Origin: Prostheceraeus crozeri
Taxonomy: Eukaryota > Platyhelminthes > Polycladida > Euryleptidae
DNA: 64,000 bases
Assembly: GCA_907163375.1 (NCBI GenBank)
Contig: CAJQUW010000891.1
Coordinates: 248,001 to 312,000 of the forward strand
Reading direction: 5' to 3'
Both the position numbers and the translations under genes were made by a program. A model generated the notes under the pieces. The model was given only the letters and a program-made list of their open reading frames with translations. It made no database searches and had not been told where the DNA came from. Below are positions 51,740 to 64,000 of this stretch, one piece after another; the first letter of the stretch is position 1, and each line of letters opens with the position of its first letter.

Positions 51740-52440
51740 TTTAAAAATACAACTAATATGTCATTCAATACTTGAGGATAGACAAGCTAGGCTGATGAAT
51801 CCGTTACAGGCATTACTGAGAGGGGATCTTATCCCGACTCCAAGGCCTCGGCCCTCAAATCCAACCTCCCGCGGACAGAGCGTGCGTCATATCACTGTGT
51901 TGGTATTCGGACCCCGATTTTGACATGAAAACCGGTGGAGTTATTTACATCAGGAAGCAAGTCTCGAGCCGAAGCTCGCCTCTGACAGCTTTATAAAGGT
52001 CTTTATTGAAATCAGAAGGTTTGAAAACCCCGAAAATCGACAAAAATAGTGAATTTAAATTTTTCAACTTTTTAGCACTACTTACGACATTTTATAAGTA
52101 GTCTATCACTTAGGGCAGGTCAATAGCGACCGAACCTTTTTTGAATCAAGTCAAACGGACTTGTAGAAGCAAAGTTACAAGCCTTTAAAGTTTTGGAGTC
52201 TTTTATGGCCTGGAGACGAAGGCCATCTCCTGGCTAACCTCTAAGTCTGACGGCTTAGCTGATATCAGCAATGAAATTTTCTAAGTCGGTTTCTTATAGA
52301 AACTTGGAATTTGGAATGTCCGAAGCTATCATCGGAGCTCAGAGAAACGACCTACCTTTGACAATCGTTCTCCTCTAAATGAAAAGTCTCTGTCGGTTCC
52401 CAGCTTATATAGTGTGTGGCGATCAGCTGATGACGTAATA
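51740..52440. other. Element B interior without recognised gene
   Basis: Between the accessory gene and the right terminal repeat. No supported frame. Confidence 0.4.
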
Positions 52441-52449
52441 CCCATCATC

Positions 52450-53038
52450 CAAACACTAAAAACCCGTCTATCTCCGGTTCTAGTGCTCCGATTGAGCTGG
52501 AAACACGCCATGTCCATGTAGAATTTGACGCTGAATCCGAATCTGGCCTCCGTTTTCTCATCCGATGCTTCGTTTTGGCTCTACAGTAGGCAGCCATCGC
52601 AAAAATTCTGTCGTTTTTCCGAAAAATGTTGAAAATTTCTCCCCGATTGACTTGAAACTCACCATACAGATAGAGAATTTCACGCTGATTCCAAATCTGA
52701 AATCCGTTTTCCCATCCGATGCTTCGTTTTGAAGCTACAGCCCAAAACGTCCCAAATTCTAACTCTGTCGTTTTTCGCCAATGTCCCAAAATCTTAAATG
52801 GCGTCTCACATCTAAACGAAGACAGATATGAACAAGCCGCTTCTTTCAGTGAATTTGTCTCACTCTTAGCTTTCAAACGAGCTATGGCACGACTAAATCC
52901 GTCCACTGGAAGCCAAAATCGAAGCGAGCTGTCCAGAGGGGGGGGAGTCAGACTCGAAGCACCACGGCGGCCGACCACGACACTCTGCCGTTCCAGAGGG
53001 GGGGGCGCCGGTCGAGTGTTTGCCGTTTGCTTACTACT
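52450..53038. repeat. Right terminal inverted repeat of element B
   Basis: Inverted copy of the left end. It has two G8 tracts (about 52937 and 52998) against five C tracts on the left, and lacks the ~305 bp present on the left between the second and fourth tract, as if lost by exchange between C tracts. Confidence 0.9.
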
Positions 53039-53044
53039 GGAGTT
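53039..53044. repeat. Target-site duplication, right copy (GGAGTT)
   Basis: Identical to 32042-32047. Confidence 0.93.
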
Positions 53045-54720
53045 CATTCAGTATCTGATTTCTGTCTAAAACAGGCTCATGAGAAAATGACGCTACGCTG
53101 CTCCTTCTGCACCTGCTGAATGATCCCAACCTTTTCGGAATGTCACATAACTTTGAAAATTTCCTTTGGCGTAACACGACTGTGATACTGGAAACCAATT
53201 TATCCTGAAAAATGAGACATATTTTAACGTTCCAACAAATAAATAATTATAATGATGCAAATCTCAAATTTGTGAAACTACTAGGACAGCTTCGTTATAT
53301 TGCCATTTCGTATATAGGGTTTATAGGATATTTATCAATATGGAAAGTACGACTGGTCAAGATTAAGGAATTCCTACTCACTTTGAAAAAAATTGCAGAA
53401 ATTCACACGAGGATTCACATGGTAACTCAGAGGTCAAAATAAGAGAAAATGATAATAAATGCATTAAGCAGACTTATCGATGCTCTGCGGAACCGCGTAG
53501 AATTCTCCAAATCTCCACCACTTTCTGCACAACTAGCTCATCTAAAACAGTGAAGATCTATTGTGAGAGCTTTGTTCCTTATTGTCCTCATCTGATTGAT
53601 TCATTTCGTTCGATGCTACCATTATTCATTACATGTCCTTTTAGATTTTATTCCATGACTTCTCCGAACCATCTAACACGCAAACTGTTTCTGTGTCTTG
53701 CATTTGGTCTCACATTTTCTGTTCATCAATCCGTAACCAATTATCGCCAATTCTGGCCAAGTTCCTTTTAGATAACGTTGAGAACTCAGGAAAAAAATGA
53801 GAATGTCTGCATAAATCCGTAACCAATTATCACCAATTCTGGCCAAGTTCCTTTTAGATAACGTTGAGTCAGAACTCAGGAAAAAATGAGAATGTCTGCA
53901 TAAATCGTGGTATAACCGATCATTTAACGATTGACAGCGTCAAGTACTATCTAACTCTGACTTAATACAATATAGAATATTCGAGAAATTCATAAAACAT
54001 GAGTGGAATCCTGAAAACATAACAGGTCTGTGAGATCTGAGTGCTGCAATGTATTCAAAATTATTTCAATATCAACATATTTACTGTTAAGGCCCTAACG
54101 AAATAAGCATATAATTCTGTAACTGTTATACTTACAAAATCTTCACACGCCGTTGGATACAAATGCTTCAGTGAGGATTTCAAACGCATAAAGAATTATT
54201 TTCTCGCTATGGAATCTGGCGTTGATGGCATATTCGATTCACAATATTCCATCAGTGAGGATTTCAATTCTCTCTCGACAAAAACAGAAGTAGACACGCC
54301 AGAAAGATGTCGTTTCACGCGATGTGTGAACTTCTCAGGTCATCTAACGTAGTCGACGCGAACGGAGCCTTTACCATCTGCAAATGCAATTTTATCATTT
54401 ATTAAACAGTATTAAATTCAAAGTGCAACTTCAAAGCGTAACATAGCATCAGAAATTAGACATTTTATTTCGACTGACTGAGAAGAATACTGGTCAACTT
54501 TAATGCTTTACTTTTTTTCAGAAAATAGAATTACCTTGCTGAAATTGTAAAATAATTGATCGAATATGGGGGGTCCCTAATGATAAGATATGAATTAAAT
54601 ATGAAATAAACAACTGAATTTACTATGCAAGAACGCGAATTTGATGTGTGGGTTTCTACATCCCTAACCCTGCATCCATGTAAAAAAATTTCCTCTTCCT
54701 CTTTTAAGGTATCATGTCTA
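53045..54720. other. Host DNA without recognised gene
   Basis: Contains an 86-bp tandem duplication (CCGTAACCAATTATC at 53731 and 53817). Confidence 0.5.
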
Positions 54721-55978
54721 ATTCAACGTAGCAAAGTGCGTCAAGGTAACAAAATTTAAAAAACAAAACAAGCTAATGACTAGTTAATTTTCAATAGGTA
54801 CAAAATATGATTTAAAAGAAAATTTTTATATCCTAAAATGTCAAAAAAAAAAATTTAAAAAATGCTTACTAGAAGGACAAACAACGCTTCTCCTCTCCTC
54901 ATGTGTAATGAATTGGCGAGTAAGTCGTTCTGTTCAAAATTATGTTTATCACTTATATATTGAAAAGATCCTATTTAACAGTCTGCCCATTCAGATGATA
55001 AGAGGACAGGTCTGTTTCCAATCAAAATACCAGATCTAGCTAACACAGCGGGATAACGCTATCTAAAATCTACCAGGTGTGTAAGAGAATTAATGTTAGT
55101 TCCTTAAGCTAAAACGTGAAATAAAATTCTACAAAATATGCATACAAATTATTTGACTATTTTTAATGAGGTCATCAACAGGAACTTGGTCAGGACGATC
55201 GCGTTTCGACCGCTTCATCCTGGACGCTCAAACCCGACCAAGCGCGGTCCTGTACATTTAAGATGCACAGCCTCAAAAGTTATATTTATAATAGGAAAAG
55301 ATTAGCATCTATCAAAAAAAATAGTCACTATTGACTGAAATGTACCTCAGGCACTTGAAAGAAGGACAGAGTCCAGCCAGTAGAGGTCAAGAGGCGGGGA
55401 CATAGTCCACCTTCAACTCAAGACGTGCTGCAAAAACAATTCAACGTAGCAAAGTGCGTCAAGGTAACAAAATTAAAAAAAACAAAACAAGCTAATGACT
55501 AGTTAATTTTCAATAGGTACAAAATATGATTTAAAAGAAAATTTTTATATCCTAAAATGTCAAAAAAAAAAATTTAAAAAATGCTTACTAGAAGGACAAA
55601 CAACGCTTCTCCTCTCCTCATGTGTAATGAATTGGCGAGTAAGTCGTTCTGTTCAAAATTATGTTTATCACTTATATATTGAAAAGATCCTATTTAACAG
55701 TCTGCCCATTCAGATGATAAGAGGACAGGTCTGTTTCCAATCAAAATACCAGATCTAGCTAACACAGCGGGATAACGCTATCTAAAATCTACCAGGTGTG
55801 TAAGAGAATTAATGTTAGTTCCTTAAGCTAAAACGTGAAATAAAATTCTACAAAATATGCATACAAATTATTTGACTATTTTTAATGAGGTCATCAACAG
55901 GAACTTGGTCAGGACGATCGCGTTTCGACCGCTTCATCCTGGACGCTCAAACCCGACCAAGCGCGGTCCTGTACATTT
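54721..55978. repeat. Direct duplication of ~540 bp
   Basis: 54721-55259 and 55439-55978 are almost identical (start ATTCAACGTAGCAAAGTGCG, end CGCGGTCCTGTACATTT), separated by 179 bp. The 3' end of each has a GC-rich, partly self-complementary segment (CTTGGTCAGG...CGACCAAG-like). Non-coding; possibly an unclassified transposon or a segmental duplication. Confidence 0.85.
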
Positions 55979-56353
55979 TTGCATTTTTGTACATCTAACT
56001 TATTTTTGCATGCATTTCTATGACTTCAACTAAATTTCTTTGATTTAGGGATGGGCAGATGGGGCTGGTCCACAGCTTAAAGTCTGTGGCCTCATGATAT
56101 CTAACAAACTATAAGTTAGATATCATAACTTTGAATTATCATACAGCCTAGCATTATTACTTTTCATATGTCTCTTGAAAATGACTATGGACTTGTATAG
56201 TCGAAATTAGTTGAGATTCATTAATCCACAAAATTTATAGCATATTTTACTAGGCTTTCCCAAACATTTTTATAATTTCTAATAGCCAAGGCATATGAAC
56301 AAAAACTACTTCTATAAGCTTAAGCTGAAGGCTTTAAGGGTAAACTCACTTAC

Positions 56354-56800
56354 CTAGCACCAAAATTCGAAAATATTGTTCCTCATAATCTAGGCACATT
56401 GGGTAACGCCATAGGACATATGTTAAATACTCCATCACTCTTCGTATGAAACGCAACCCATGGAAATATCAGCTCATTAGGATTAACCAGAATTCTTTCT
56501 GAGTTTGAATGCTTGCAGATAAATATATGATCAGACCCAACCAATTCCAGCCTATTTGTAGATAACAACTTCTTTTCGCCTTCCATTACAATCGACGTTA
56601 TGAGATGAAAATCCAGCATCTCATTTTTGTAGCATGTTATTATGTCGTTTGGTTTGTGGATGACACCATTCACTTTCAAGGCGATAATTTCCTTTTTCCT
56701 CATGGATACGTCGTCGAACTCACAATATATGTCAGACTTTACATTTCCTGACGCATTCCTAAGATTGTATCGTGTTCTAAGATCACCCCTGCCTTGCTAA
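56354..56800 (-). CDS. Exon of an unknown host gene
   Basis: Minus-strand frame running TRYNLRNASGNVKSDIYCEF then EIIALKVNGVIHKPNDIITC, LELVGSDHIFICKHS and WVAFHTKSDGVFN, with a good donor (GCTAG|GTAAGT) at about 56354. The pattern VNG-x-x-x-K-x-x-D...V-F...HFHAF-like is a recurrent marine-invertebrate gene family of unknown function. A stop lies ~30 bases before the donor, so it may be decayed. Confidence 0.35.
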
Positions 56801-57935
56801 TACAATCGGAATTTCATTGGCTGCTGAAGTGGCAATGATAAGCTTCCGTCCACCTCTAGCTAGAGGGCGAAACTCTACGCCTGTATCCCTTGCGACTGTT
56901 ACCTTCAACATTCAAATACAGCGTTGTAAAACTACAAACTAAGTACGAGTGCGGTAGATTCCATACCAACAATTTTCGTTCGTCTCGAAGTAAAATAATG
57001 TCCATCAGCTTCGTACTCTATCCCTCAAGTGCATAGTGAATGTAGATTGCTTCACTGTGACACAGAGTATCTTACTTATTATTTATTTTATTCGGTATGG
57101 CGCTTCAGGTAATATAGGTCTATATGACTACAATTCTATCAACATTTTCGTCATTCGTAGAAGATTTGTGTGATTTTTATCATTCATTTGACAATCGTTT
57201 TATAAAGGACTACTTACAGAAAATATATCAGACTGTATGTCAATTTGACTTTCAAAGCATGAGACAAATAGCCTTCCATGAACATTACTAAATAAGAAAA
57301 CTGTATTCCCTCAACTTCATTTCAACTAGGTTAAGATCATTTCGTTGATCGGTTCAATCTTCCGCTAAATACCATTAACGACTATGATCGCGTTTCAAGT
57401 TCCATTTCGTCATGTCGGTCAGCTTGCACACCAATATTACTATCCGATCTTACATCGGAATTCTGGTGCCGCCTACAGTCATACATGCTTTCCTTCTTTT
57501 GTCATCTGGCATAAAAAAGGCCTGCAATCAGTAATACTATGTGTATGCCTATACAACATCTACAAGACGAGTGATAAATTCATGCTAGATATTGGTGACT
57601 TACAATAACACTACCTGCAGTTATGGCTAAATTGGTGAGAGTAGATTATTTCACTCATCACTGGAATTGCAATACAATTCGCAAACGCTTCCTTATGACT
57701 CCCCTTCACCGTAGTCTAAAAGCCCAATGAGGGACCAAGGCAAAATGAGTGTGCAAAAACCAATATGTTCCTAACTCAACGCTATAATAGCCCTTAGATG
57801 AAAATGATCAGGATCTACTTGTGGTAACAAAAATGCACTGGTAAAGCTGTGGTAAGAACATTTGCCTAGCGTATAACTGTTGTTTACGTAAAAACAAAAA
57901 TTGCACATTGTAATGTCAAGATATTCCTGCTTACC

Positions 57936-58019
57936 TGTAGATATAAATGAGGATAAATCATTATCCTTAGAAACCACTATCTTCTTCTCGTTATTAATGT
58001 TCACCTTAACCGCGTTCAT
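57936..58019 (-). CDS. Possible first coding exon of the same unknown gene
   Basis: ATG at 58019, MNAVKVNINNEKKIVVSKDN..., ending at donor ATCTACAG|GTAAGC. Same strand as 56354-56800. Confidence 0.35.
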
Positions 58020-58294
58020 TTCGGCAGCTGGTTTTTTTCACTGAAAGTGAATTCCTAGGCGGTTTCAATGAATGCTGTAATTAAAGCAAAATATAACCTC
58101 ATCACTTACAGATGTTCAATTTACTCTGATGCGTTACTTATGCAATACTTTTTGGAGATACAGTATGCACATAAACTGTTGTTAAACACCAGTCTTCAAC
58201 ACTAAGATGGAAATAGATTAGGTGCCAATAGGTAATGCAACTCTAAGAATACATTGTTTTCTTATGATTAAGTAACAGCAACAAAATTCATGAA

Positions 58295-58643
58295 TTAATG
58301 AAACTAGTTGCTGGATGTAAGCATAGTGGAATGCCAATGCAGGTCACCATTAGCTGGTGAATACACAAGTAAATACTTGCACAGTTTGCTGGAATCAGCG
58401 CTTGTCTCACAGAGATTACATGCAAATATGAAAGAGAGAAAGCATCCATAGCGTATTGCCATATATTGCCTAATTAATGAAACTAGTTGCTGGATGTAAG
58501 CATAGTTGAATGCCAATACAGGTCACCATTAGCTGGTGAATATACAAGTAAATACTTGCACAGTTTGCTGGAATCAGCGCTTGTCTCACAGAGATTACAT
58601 GCAAATATGAAAGAGAGAAAGCATCCATAGCGTATTGCCATAG
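58295..58643. repeat. 179-bp tandem duplication
   Basis: TTAATGAAACTAGTTGCTGGATGTAAGC begins at 58295 and 58474; here only the first 20 bases need quoting to find both copies. They differ at a handful of positions. Non-coding. Confidence 0.9.
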
Positions 58644-59847
58644 ACATATCATCAACACAAAAAATACAAGTCAGATAAAATTAATTTCTTATAGATCATA
58701 GCCTACTGAGTTTGCTAGAAATTCCCATTATTACTGACTATATGATGCGCTTGTAGAGATTAGCTGATTGAAGTCATGGAATACATTGTACTATTTCCTA
58801 GCAAAACATACATTCATAAAGGTTGTGAAATGTAATTTACTTACACAGAAATAAGAAAATTATAACTCACCAACTCAACCGGTATATGATGAATGATCTG
58901 CGATTCAAAGGTACATGCCTTCGAAGTTGATTCGGAATTGAGTGGAAACACTATGTCTAAATCATGACGTCAGAAAATATTGTGGGAAAGAATAGTTTTG
59001 AATAAACCATACTGTACATGCACAAAATGAATATTCAATAAATGACAAATAGATATACTGATTAATGACGTCCTTCAAAATTGTAAATATTTCTGGGGAA
59101 CATAAATCAACGTTGAACATTCCCCCCTTGTCCCTCCCAAGTTTAGAATTCTGTATTGATAATATTGTCTGTCTGTCAGCTACAAGGCAGTTACGAACTA
59201 GAATCATTTAGCTGTTTTAATGCTTATGAACGCGGCATATCTTGAATATCTAAATTATTTTACTGTTATACACTGATAATCTCAGGATCAATTATATGAT
59301 GGGCAGTAATACTATCAATCAATACATTTAGCCTGCTGTGTACTGCTTATTTACAGTATGTGTTAATCTGTTTTGTTATTGCACCCATGATTGATACTTA
59401 CCATCTCAAATATAATATGCCCTACACTTTCGCATAAGGTTGTGATAATTTCATTCAGTAAATACTCTATGACAAAATATCAGATTTGATGGAGGTACTT
59501 TTGAAGGAACATCTCTAAAATTTGCTATCATATATGTATCGAAAATTTTAATTCTTATATAAATTATACCAAATAGGCAATATATCAGCATAGAAACTAT
59601 TGATATACACTGATAACAATGCCAGTTTTACAGTGCAGTCCAAGTAAGTCATTATTTGCACTTGCTAGTGCACGGAAAGTCGTGTCAAACAAGTAAAAAA
59701 TATTTCCAAAGTTGGAGGCGCGGCCGTCTGGCGCGTTTAAGTTCGGTGTATCTAAAGCACACCAATCACTTAGTTTAGTTTACGGAACAATGAGTTTGTA
59801 CATATAGTAGGCCTATATGATATGTATGATGTAACTAAAATACACGG

Positions 59848-60038
59848 TGTTATCTAACGCCTGAACGTTTATATCCGTTAGTTTACAGTTAGTTTCTAAC
59901 GGGTATGATATGCTAACGCTGAAACTAACGCCTGTTAAAAAAAATAACGGCACAGATGCGTATCTAACGCTAATCTAACGGCCATTCATCACATCTAACG
60001 GCTATAAGCGTTAGTCATCCGTTATTTTTTTAGTGTGC
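59848..60038. repeat. TAACG-rich repeat, copy 2
   Basis: Runs from GGTGTTATCTAACGCCTG to CCGTTATTTTTTTAGTGTG, with many CTAACG words. Its right end, inverted, matches the left end of the copy at 19609. Confidence 0.5.
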
Positions 60039-60189
60039 AAATGAAAAAGAAAACTTGGTGCAAGAAAGATAATTATGAAAGTGTGTTATTCATTCAATCA
60101 ACCACCAAATTTGATATTGAAAAAATAAATTAGAAAGAGAAATGAGGAAAAGTGGATTCAAAATCAAGGTTAAAGAAACAGCAAAAAAT

Positions 60190-60560
60190 ACCATAAAATC
60201 AAAACTACAAAGATTAAATCCGTTCAAGAAGAGGAAATGCACAGACGAATGCCTCGTATGCAAAAGTAATGGCAAAGGAAAATGTAATGCATAGGGAATA
60301 GCCTACAAATTAAATGTGAAGGATGCAAAGGGATATATCGGAGAAACAGCAAGAAATGCGAAAATCAGAGGAAAAGAACATATAAAGCAATTGAAGGAAA
60401 AAAGGATACATCAAGTTTAACGAATCATTGCAAAGAACATCATGACAACATATAACAAGAATTTTCAATGAGCATAACAAGTGTGCATCATAATAACGCA
60501 ATGGAACGTCAAATAACGGAATCAGTCAACATCAAAAACAGTATGTAACAGAAAAGGATC
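60190..60560 (+). pseudogene. GIY-YIG relic of a retroelement
   Basis: Plus-strand pieces: KKRKCTDECLVCKSNGKGKC, then (after a stop and shifts) GYIGETARNAKIRGKEH. The Cys pairs followed by Y-I-G-E-T-x-R...R-G-K-E-H are the GIY-YIG domain found in Penelope-like and some LINE elements. Heavily damaged. Confidence 0.55.
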
Positions 60561-60719
60561 GTCATCAACAGCAAAACAGAGTGGAACCAACCAAACATGA
60601 CAACAGTAACTATACAGAAGAACTAGAGAGATATGAATGATAATGCACTGTGAACTATGGAACTACGACAATCAATGAATTGTGGTATACGTGGATATTT
60701 GCTAGATATCGATAATAAC

Positions 60720-62700
60720 ATTTTTTTTGAAATTAATGAAATGATATTGTTTTTCAGTCTTTTAGTAATTTTTTGTTTTCTTTCATTATGAAAAACAATA
60801 ATTATTATAATTATTTATTTTTATATATTATATATTTCATATTATTATTATGATATTATTATTAAATAATTATACATTAATAATTATAATTATTATTATT
60901 AAATTGTATATTATTTATAATTATAAATAACAACAAAAAATGATATCAAAGTCTTTCTTTACAAGATCTATTGAAATTACTAAAAACTGATAATAACATT
61001 GATAGTTTGTAATTTTGTAGAGATTTCAAATGATTTAACATTTGATTTCCAAAATTTTTACTTAGGATTTCTTTATATCTCAATTGATAGGGCCAGACCG
61101 GCGAAATGTATTTTGATACAATTTATCAATTGATTTTTTGTGCGTAGAAATACTGAAAAACAATATCGTTTCATTCATTTTAATTCGAAATTCGAAAAAC
61201 ATGACAATACCTGAAAAATTTCAATGATAGGACAATGTCTATCCAAGTTTTTCCTCAGCAACAGAGTCCGCATGTTTTGCACACTGCATAGTGAGTTGAG
61301 GGAACTTGAACTGGCGATGGTTTATATGGGCAGCGGGAAACACTGAGTTGGGATCATAACATAGTTCCTATGTAAACTATAAGCATAGGTTGATTTTATC
61401 AGGTCCTCATTCTCCTTGTGAAAGACGGAAAATGTTAGATTTACATATTTTTCAAATTGTGTTACAACATTATTGAAGCTGATTTTTGGAAATATTTTAC
61501 TTCACTTCAAACCCCCATACTCTGACAACAAAGGTCTGTCGCAGTGCATTGAATATCGAAAGAGAATCATAACTATTAAGTCAACAAAATACACCGACAC
61601 GTTTCATTCCCCGACCGCACTCGCTCGACCCAGGAATCGATCCGAAGTCTGCGGTGGAGACGAGCTCGCACCTTCTTCACTAAGCCACGCTGACGTCAGC
61701 TCTATCTTGCTGACAAAATGTGTTTCGATTAGATTGTTTTCGAAATTATGGAAGCACTTTTCATCTGAGTACATCGCAACAACGGGAGTTGTTTAGTGTC
61801 TGTGTTGATATCATTACTAATTACGCCTGTGGAAGTGGAATCAACCATGGACCACATTGTAACGGCATGATGATCTTGAAGTTTCTAAATTTCAATATCG
61901 GGATTCTCTGTTGCCTAGAGGTGAATATAATGTAGATTCACCATGGAATTCACATGTAACGCTGCTTCGTTTGGTGTGTTGAAGGCATCACTGCTCGTGA
62001 CTATCAATTACTGTCTGGCGAAATAGCAACTTTTTCAACAAGCATGTTTGAATCTTTTCACAACTCATTCTTGAAACGATGTTTTGACTGCATCGAGTTA
62101 GACGGCAGTCAAGTTGAAGGCTAATTTGAGACTTGTGACTATTCTGACCGTTTTTTAGTTGCAACTTACTTAACTTTCTTGCAATTGTTGGTCATTTTTC
62201 TGAAAGAAGGAAGAAAAATCGATATTTTGTGCTATTTTTTGTATTGGTGATTACTTTTAGTATTAGAATACGATCGCATTGAGATGACTATAGATTCAAT
62301 GTCAAATCTCACACATCTCGTAAGTTGGTTACCCTGGTTACATTAGAAGCATGAAACATGAATTCAATATTGAGTCTATGCCCTGTGACACCCGTTTGAA
62401 AATAAATCGTTTATGCATCACCCTGTATAATGTTTTACATAATCATGCACACAACTACGACAGACTTTCGTGAAATACCTGAAGTTCTCAGAATAACATC
62501 TTAACATTCGTAGTCATAGTTCATCGATCATAACATTCTCGATCACAAATTTTCACTGCAACGACAACAAGGACAGCCGCTGCTTCAAGGTGTTTTCTAC
62601 GACTTGATAACTTAGAAAACAAACAGCGCAGACACTTTTTATTTGTTTAGATTTAGTTACAACAATGTCTGTAATCCAGAAAAATACTGATGATGTTAAT
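60720..62700. other. Very AT-rich, then unique host DNA, no gene recognised
   Basis: 60780-60960 is almost pure AT. The rest probably includes the intron before the kinase exon. Confidence 0.4.
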
Positions 62701-62761
62701 GCGAACTATATGAACTACATAATTAATTGTAATGAAATCTATCATTCAAATCCTATTTCAG

Positions 62762-62911
62762 GCAAGAGGTTTTCACGGTGAACATACGGAATCTCCTGAT
62801 GGAATTTATGATCTCAGCAATAAGCGAAGAGTGGGATACACGGAACTCGATGCAGCCACTGAAATGGCGCGTGGTGTTGCCGAAATCATAAAGTTAGAAT
62901 CTCGCATGTGA
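62762..62911 (+). CDS. Last coding exon of a phosphagen kinase (arginine/creatine kinase family)
   Basis: Acceptor CCTATTTCAG at 62761. Reads [20 protein letters not shown], then [18 protein letters not shown] and [11 protein letters not shown], then TGA at 62909-62911. RG-x-HGEH-T-E is the C-terminal active-site loop of guanidino kinases, and SNKRR-x-G followed by a helix ending in KLE is how they finish. The enzyme transfers phosphate between ATP and arginine or creatine. NKRR favours an arginine-kinase-like member. AATAAA lies near 62993. Earlier exons were not located. Confidence 0.8.
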   Translation, partial: ARGFHGEHTESPDGIYDLSNKRRVGYTELDAATEMARGVAEIIKLESRM

Positions 62912-62989
62912 ATAACTGACTGTAACATGTCTAAATTTTTTTGACATTGATCTCTTTCGATTATCAAATGCAACTAGTATTGTATACAA

Positions 62990-62999
62990 ATCAAATAAA
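62990..62999 (+). terminator. Poly(A) signal of the kinase gene
   Basis: AATAAA inside CAAATAAATAAG, ~80 bases after the stop. Confidence 0.55.
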
Positions 63000-64000
63000 T
63001 AAGTCCTTTGTTTTTCATCGATTTTTCACCGTAAAAGGTTGATATGTTCCCGTAAAAGGTTTGATATGGTAGGAAATGTGTCATTGGAGGAAGTGGAGAG
63101 GAAGCAGGTATATTTCTCAAAATTCAGATCCTGTAGCTACTGTCCTTGGAAATCAGGGGGGGTCATTCGCTAGTGTAGCTCGAAATCCTTGTACAACAAT
63201 TCAGTGCGCTTTAAATGAAATCAGGAAATAATGAACAATGTTTGCAGCTGAGGGAAAATGCCTTGACTCTGCGATGGATTGCAATTAGAGATGCAATGGG
63301 TTTCAGAAATATGTTCGATTGTGAGCCTAATCCTGATGTTGTAGTGAATATCAACGGAACAAGGGACGATTTTTCCACTTGCGTTACTTGACTGTCATAA
63401 TTTCGTTTCATTTCTAATTCATGTTGTAGTAGTTTCATTATAACTATTTTTCAGGTATGATGAAGAGTGGGGGTTTATAATTCTGATGTCAAAAAAACAC
63501 TTGTCTGATGTTCTCCAAACTCCTCTCGCAGAGATGCCCAATCTTGCACGATCTTCTGTAGTCCTTGATTGAAGAAAGATGTCATTTCCCACTGGAGAAG
63601 AGCTCAGGGTCTGTATTACATTCTTGCAAACATAACGCATAAATTCCGCAATAACATCCCGAAAAAGATAAGGGTGCAAGGAAACATAGGCCTACACTAG
63701 GTGACATGCCACGCTCAATTACGCGCAATTAGGCCTACACATGGCCCTAAACATCCGTGGCTATGCGGGACAATTCTGCAACATCTGTTTTATAAGTTAG
63801 TAGTTGGCAGTCCCGTTATATAGACTTTGCGTCTCATGTGTCTGCATGTATCAGAGACTGAGCAATGTGATAGGACCTCAATTTCATGCTCAGGGAAGAC
63901 AGAACATGCTTAGCGGATCATCCGTGGTTCAAGCGGCAACGCAGACAACCGTAGACGACGCGCAAACTATAAATGCTCGCCCGCGCGTATCATAAACATT
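63000..64000. other. Host DNA without recognised gene
   Basis: No frame with motif or splice support. Two TAGGCCTA words near 63690 and 63732. Confidence 0.4.

Larger units (their letters stand above)
32048..53038 (+). mobile_element. Element B: full-length 20,991-bp Polinton/Maverick-like element
   Basis: Left end AGTAGTAAGCAAACGGCAAA at 32048, right end its exact complement finishing at 53038; AG...CT termini are typical of Polintons. The flanking 6 bases are GGAGTT on both sides (32042-32047, 53039-53044). Inside are an adenain-like protease, packaging ATPase, chromodomain integrase, capsid-type genes and a protein-primed family B DNA polymerase, the defining Polinton set. Leftmost genes run rightward, the polymerase runs leftward. 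Most frames are intact; the polymerase has two in-frame stops and one RING gene a frameshift. Confidence 0.95.

Noticed and set aside
52420-52470. Second hammerhead at CTGATGACG
   Set aside because: No GAAA core or stem partners follow.

Overview
The window is nuclear DNA from a metazoan, probably a marine invertebrate. The signs are spliced gene fragments with GT/AG introns, the last coding exon of a phosphagen (arginine/creatine) kinase, long (TA)n tracts, hAT, LINE, Penelope and SINE remnants, and a scattered TAGGCCTA-type word that I associate with echinoderms and other marine invertebrates. The species cannot be fixed from the sequence.

It is dominated by two virus-like Polinton/Maverick-class elements. 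Element A (1 to about 10756, minus orientation, left part outside the window) carries the F54H12.2/F54H12.3-type gene set found in many invertebrate genomes: packaging ATPase, chromodomain integrase, penton/fibre-like structural protein, basic core-like protein, major capsid protein, an adenain-like protease broken by one stop codon, and several conserved unknowns. It also has an IAP-like UBA-RING gene. Element B (32048-53038, 20,991 bp) is complete end to end. It has inverted termini AGTAGTAAGC...GCTTACTACT, a perfect 6-bp target duplication GGAGTT, and long C-tract-rich inverted repeats. It encodes the same core plus a DEDDh exonuclease, duplicated structural genes and a protein-primed family B DNA polymerase with two in-frame stops.

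The most interesting cargo is shared by A and B: a TBP-like protein (both saddle repeats recognisable) directly downstream of a PC4-like protein. In each element the TBP-like frame is offset +1 from the PC4-like frame. These elements therefore appear to carry their own promoter-recognition and coactivator factors. In B, both outward-facing early units (left rightward, right leftward) start with the same layout: an ATG directly followed by GTAAGT, a 67-nt intron, and an acceptor AG|GCATC. A third acceptor of the same form leads into the exonuclease. This suggests one shared start-codon exon spliced to several genes.

Layout: 1-10756 element A; 10757-12098 host DNA with a Penelope GIY-YIG relic; 12107-17975 a complete but frameshifted hAT transposon (8-bp duplication GTGGATAG); 18308-19537 a 5'-truncated LINE reverse transcriptase; 19609-20052 a TAACG-rich repeat; 20123-20412 an unknown terminal exon; 21427-21569 a tRNA-type SINE ending in a minimal type I hammerhead ribozyme; 22811-23640 a 134-bp satellite; 24479-29034 a minus-strand multi-exon C2H2/tyrosine-recombinase-like gene; 29035-32047 no gene seen; 32048-53038 element B; 53039-64000 host DNA with local duplications, exons of an unknown gene, a second GIY-YIG relic and the kinase exon.
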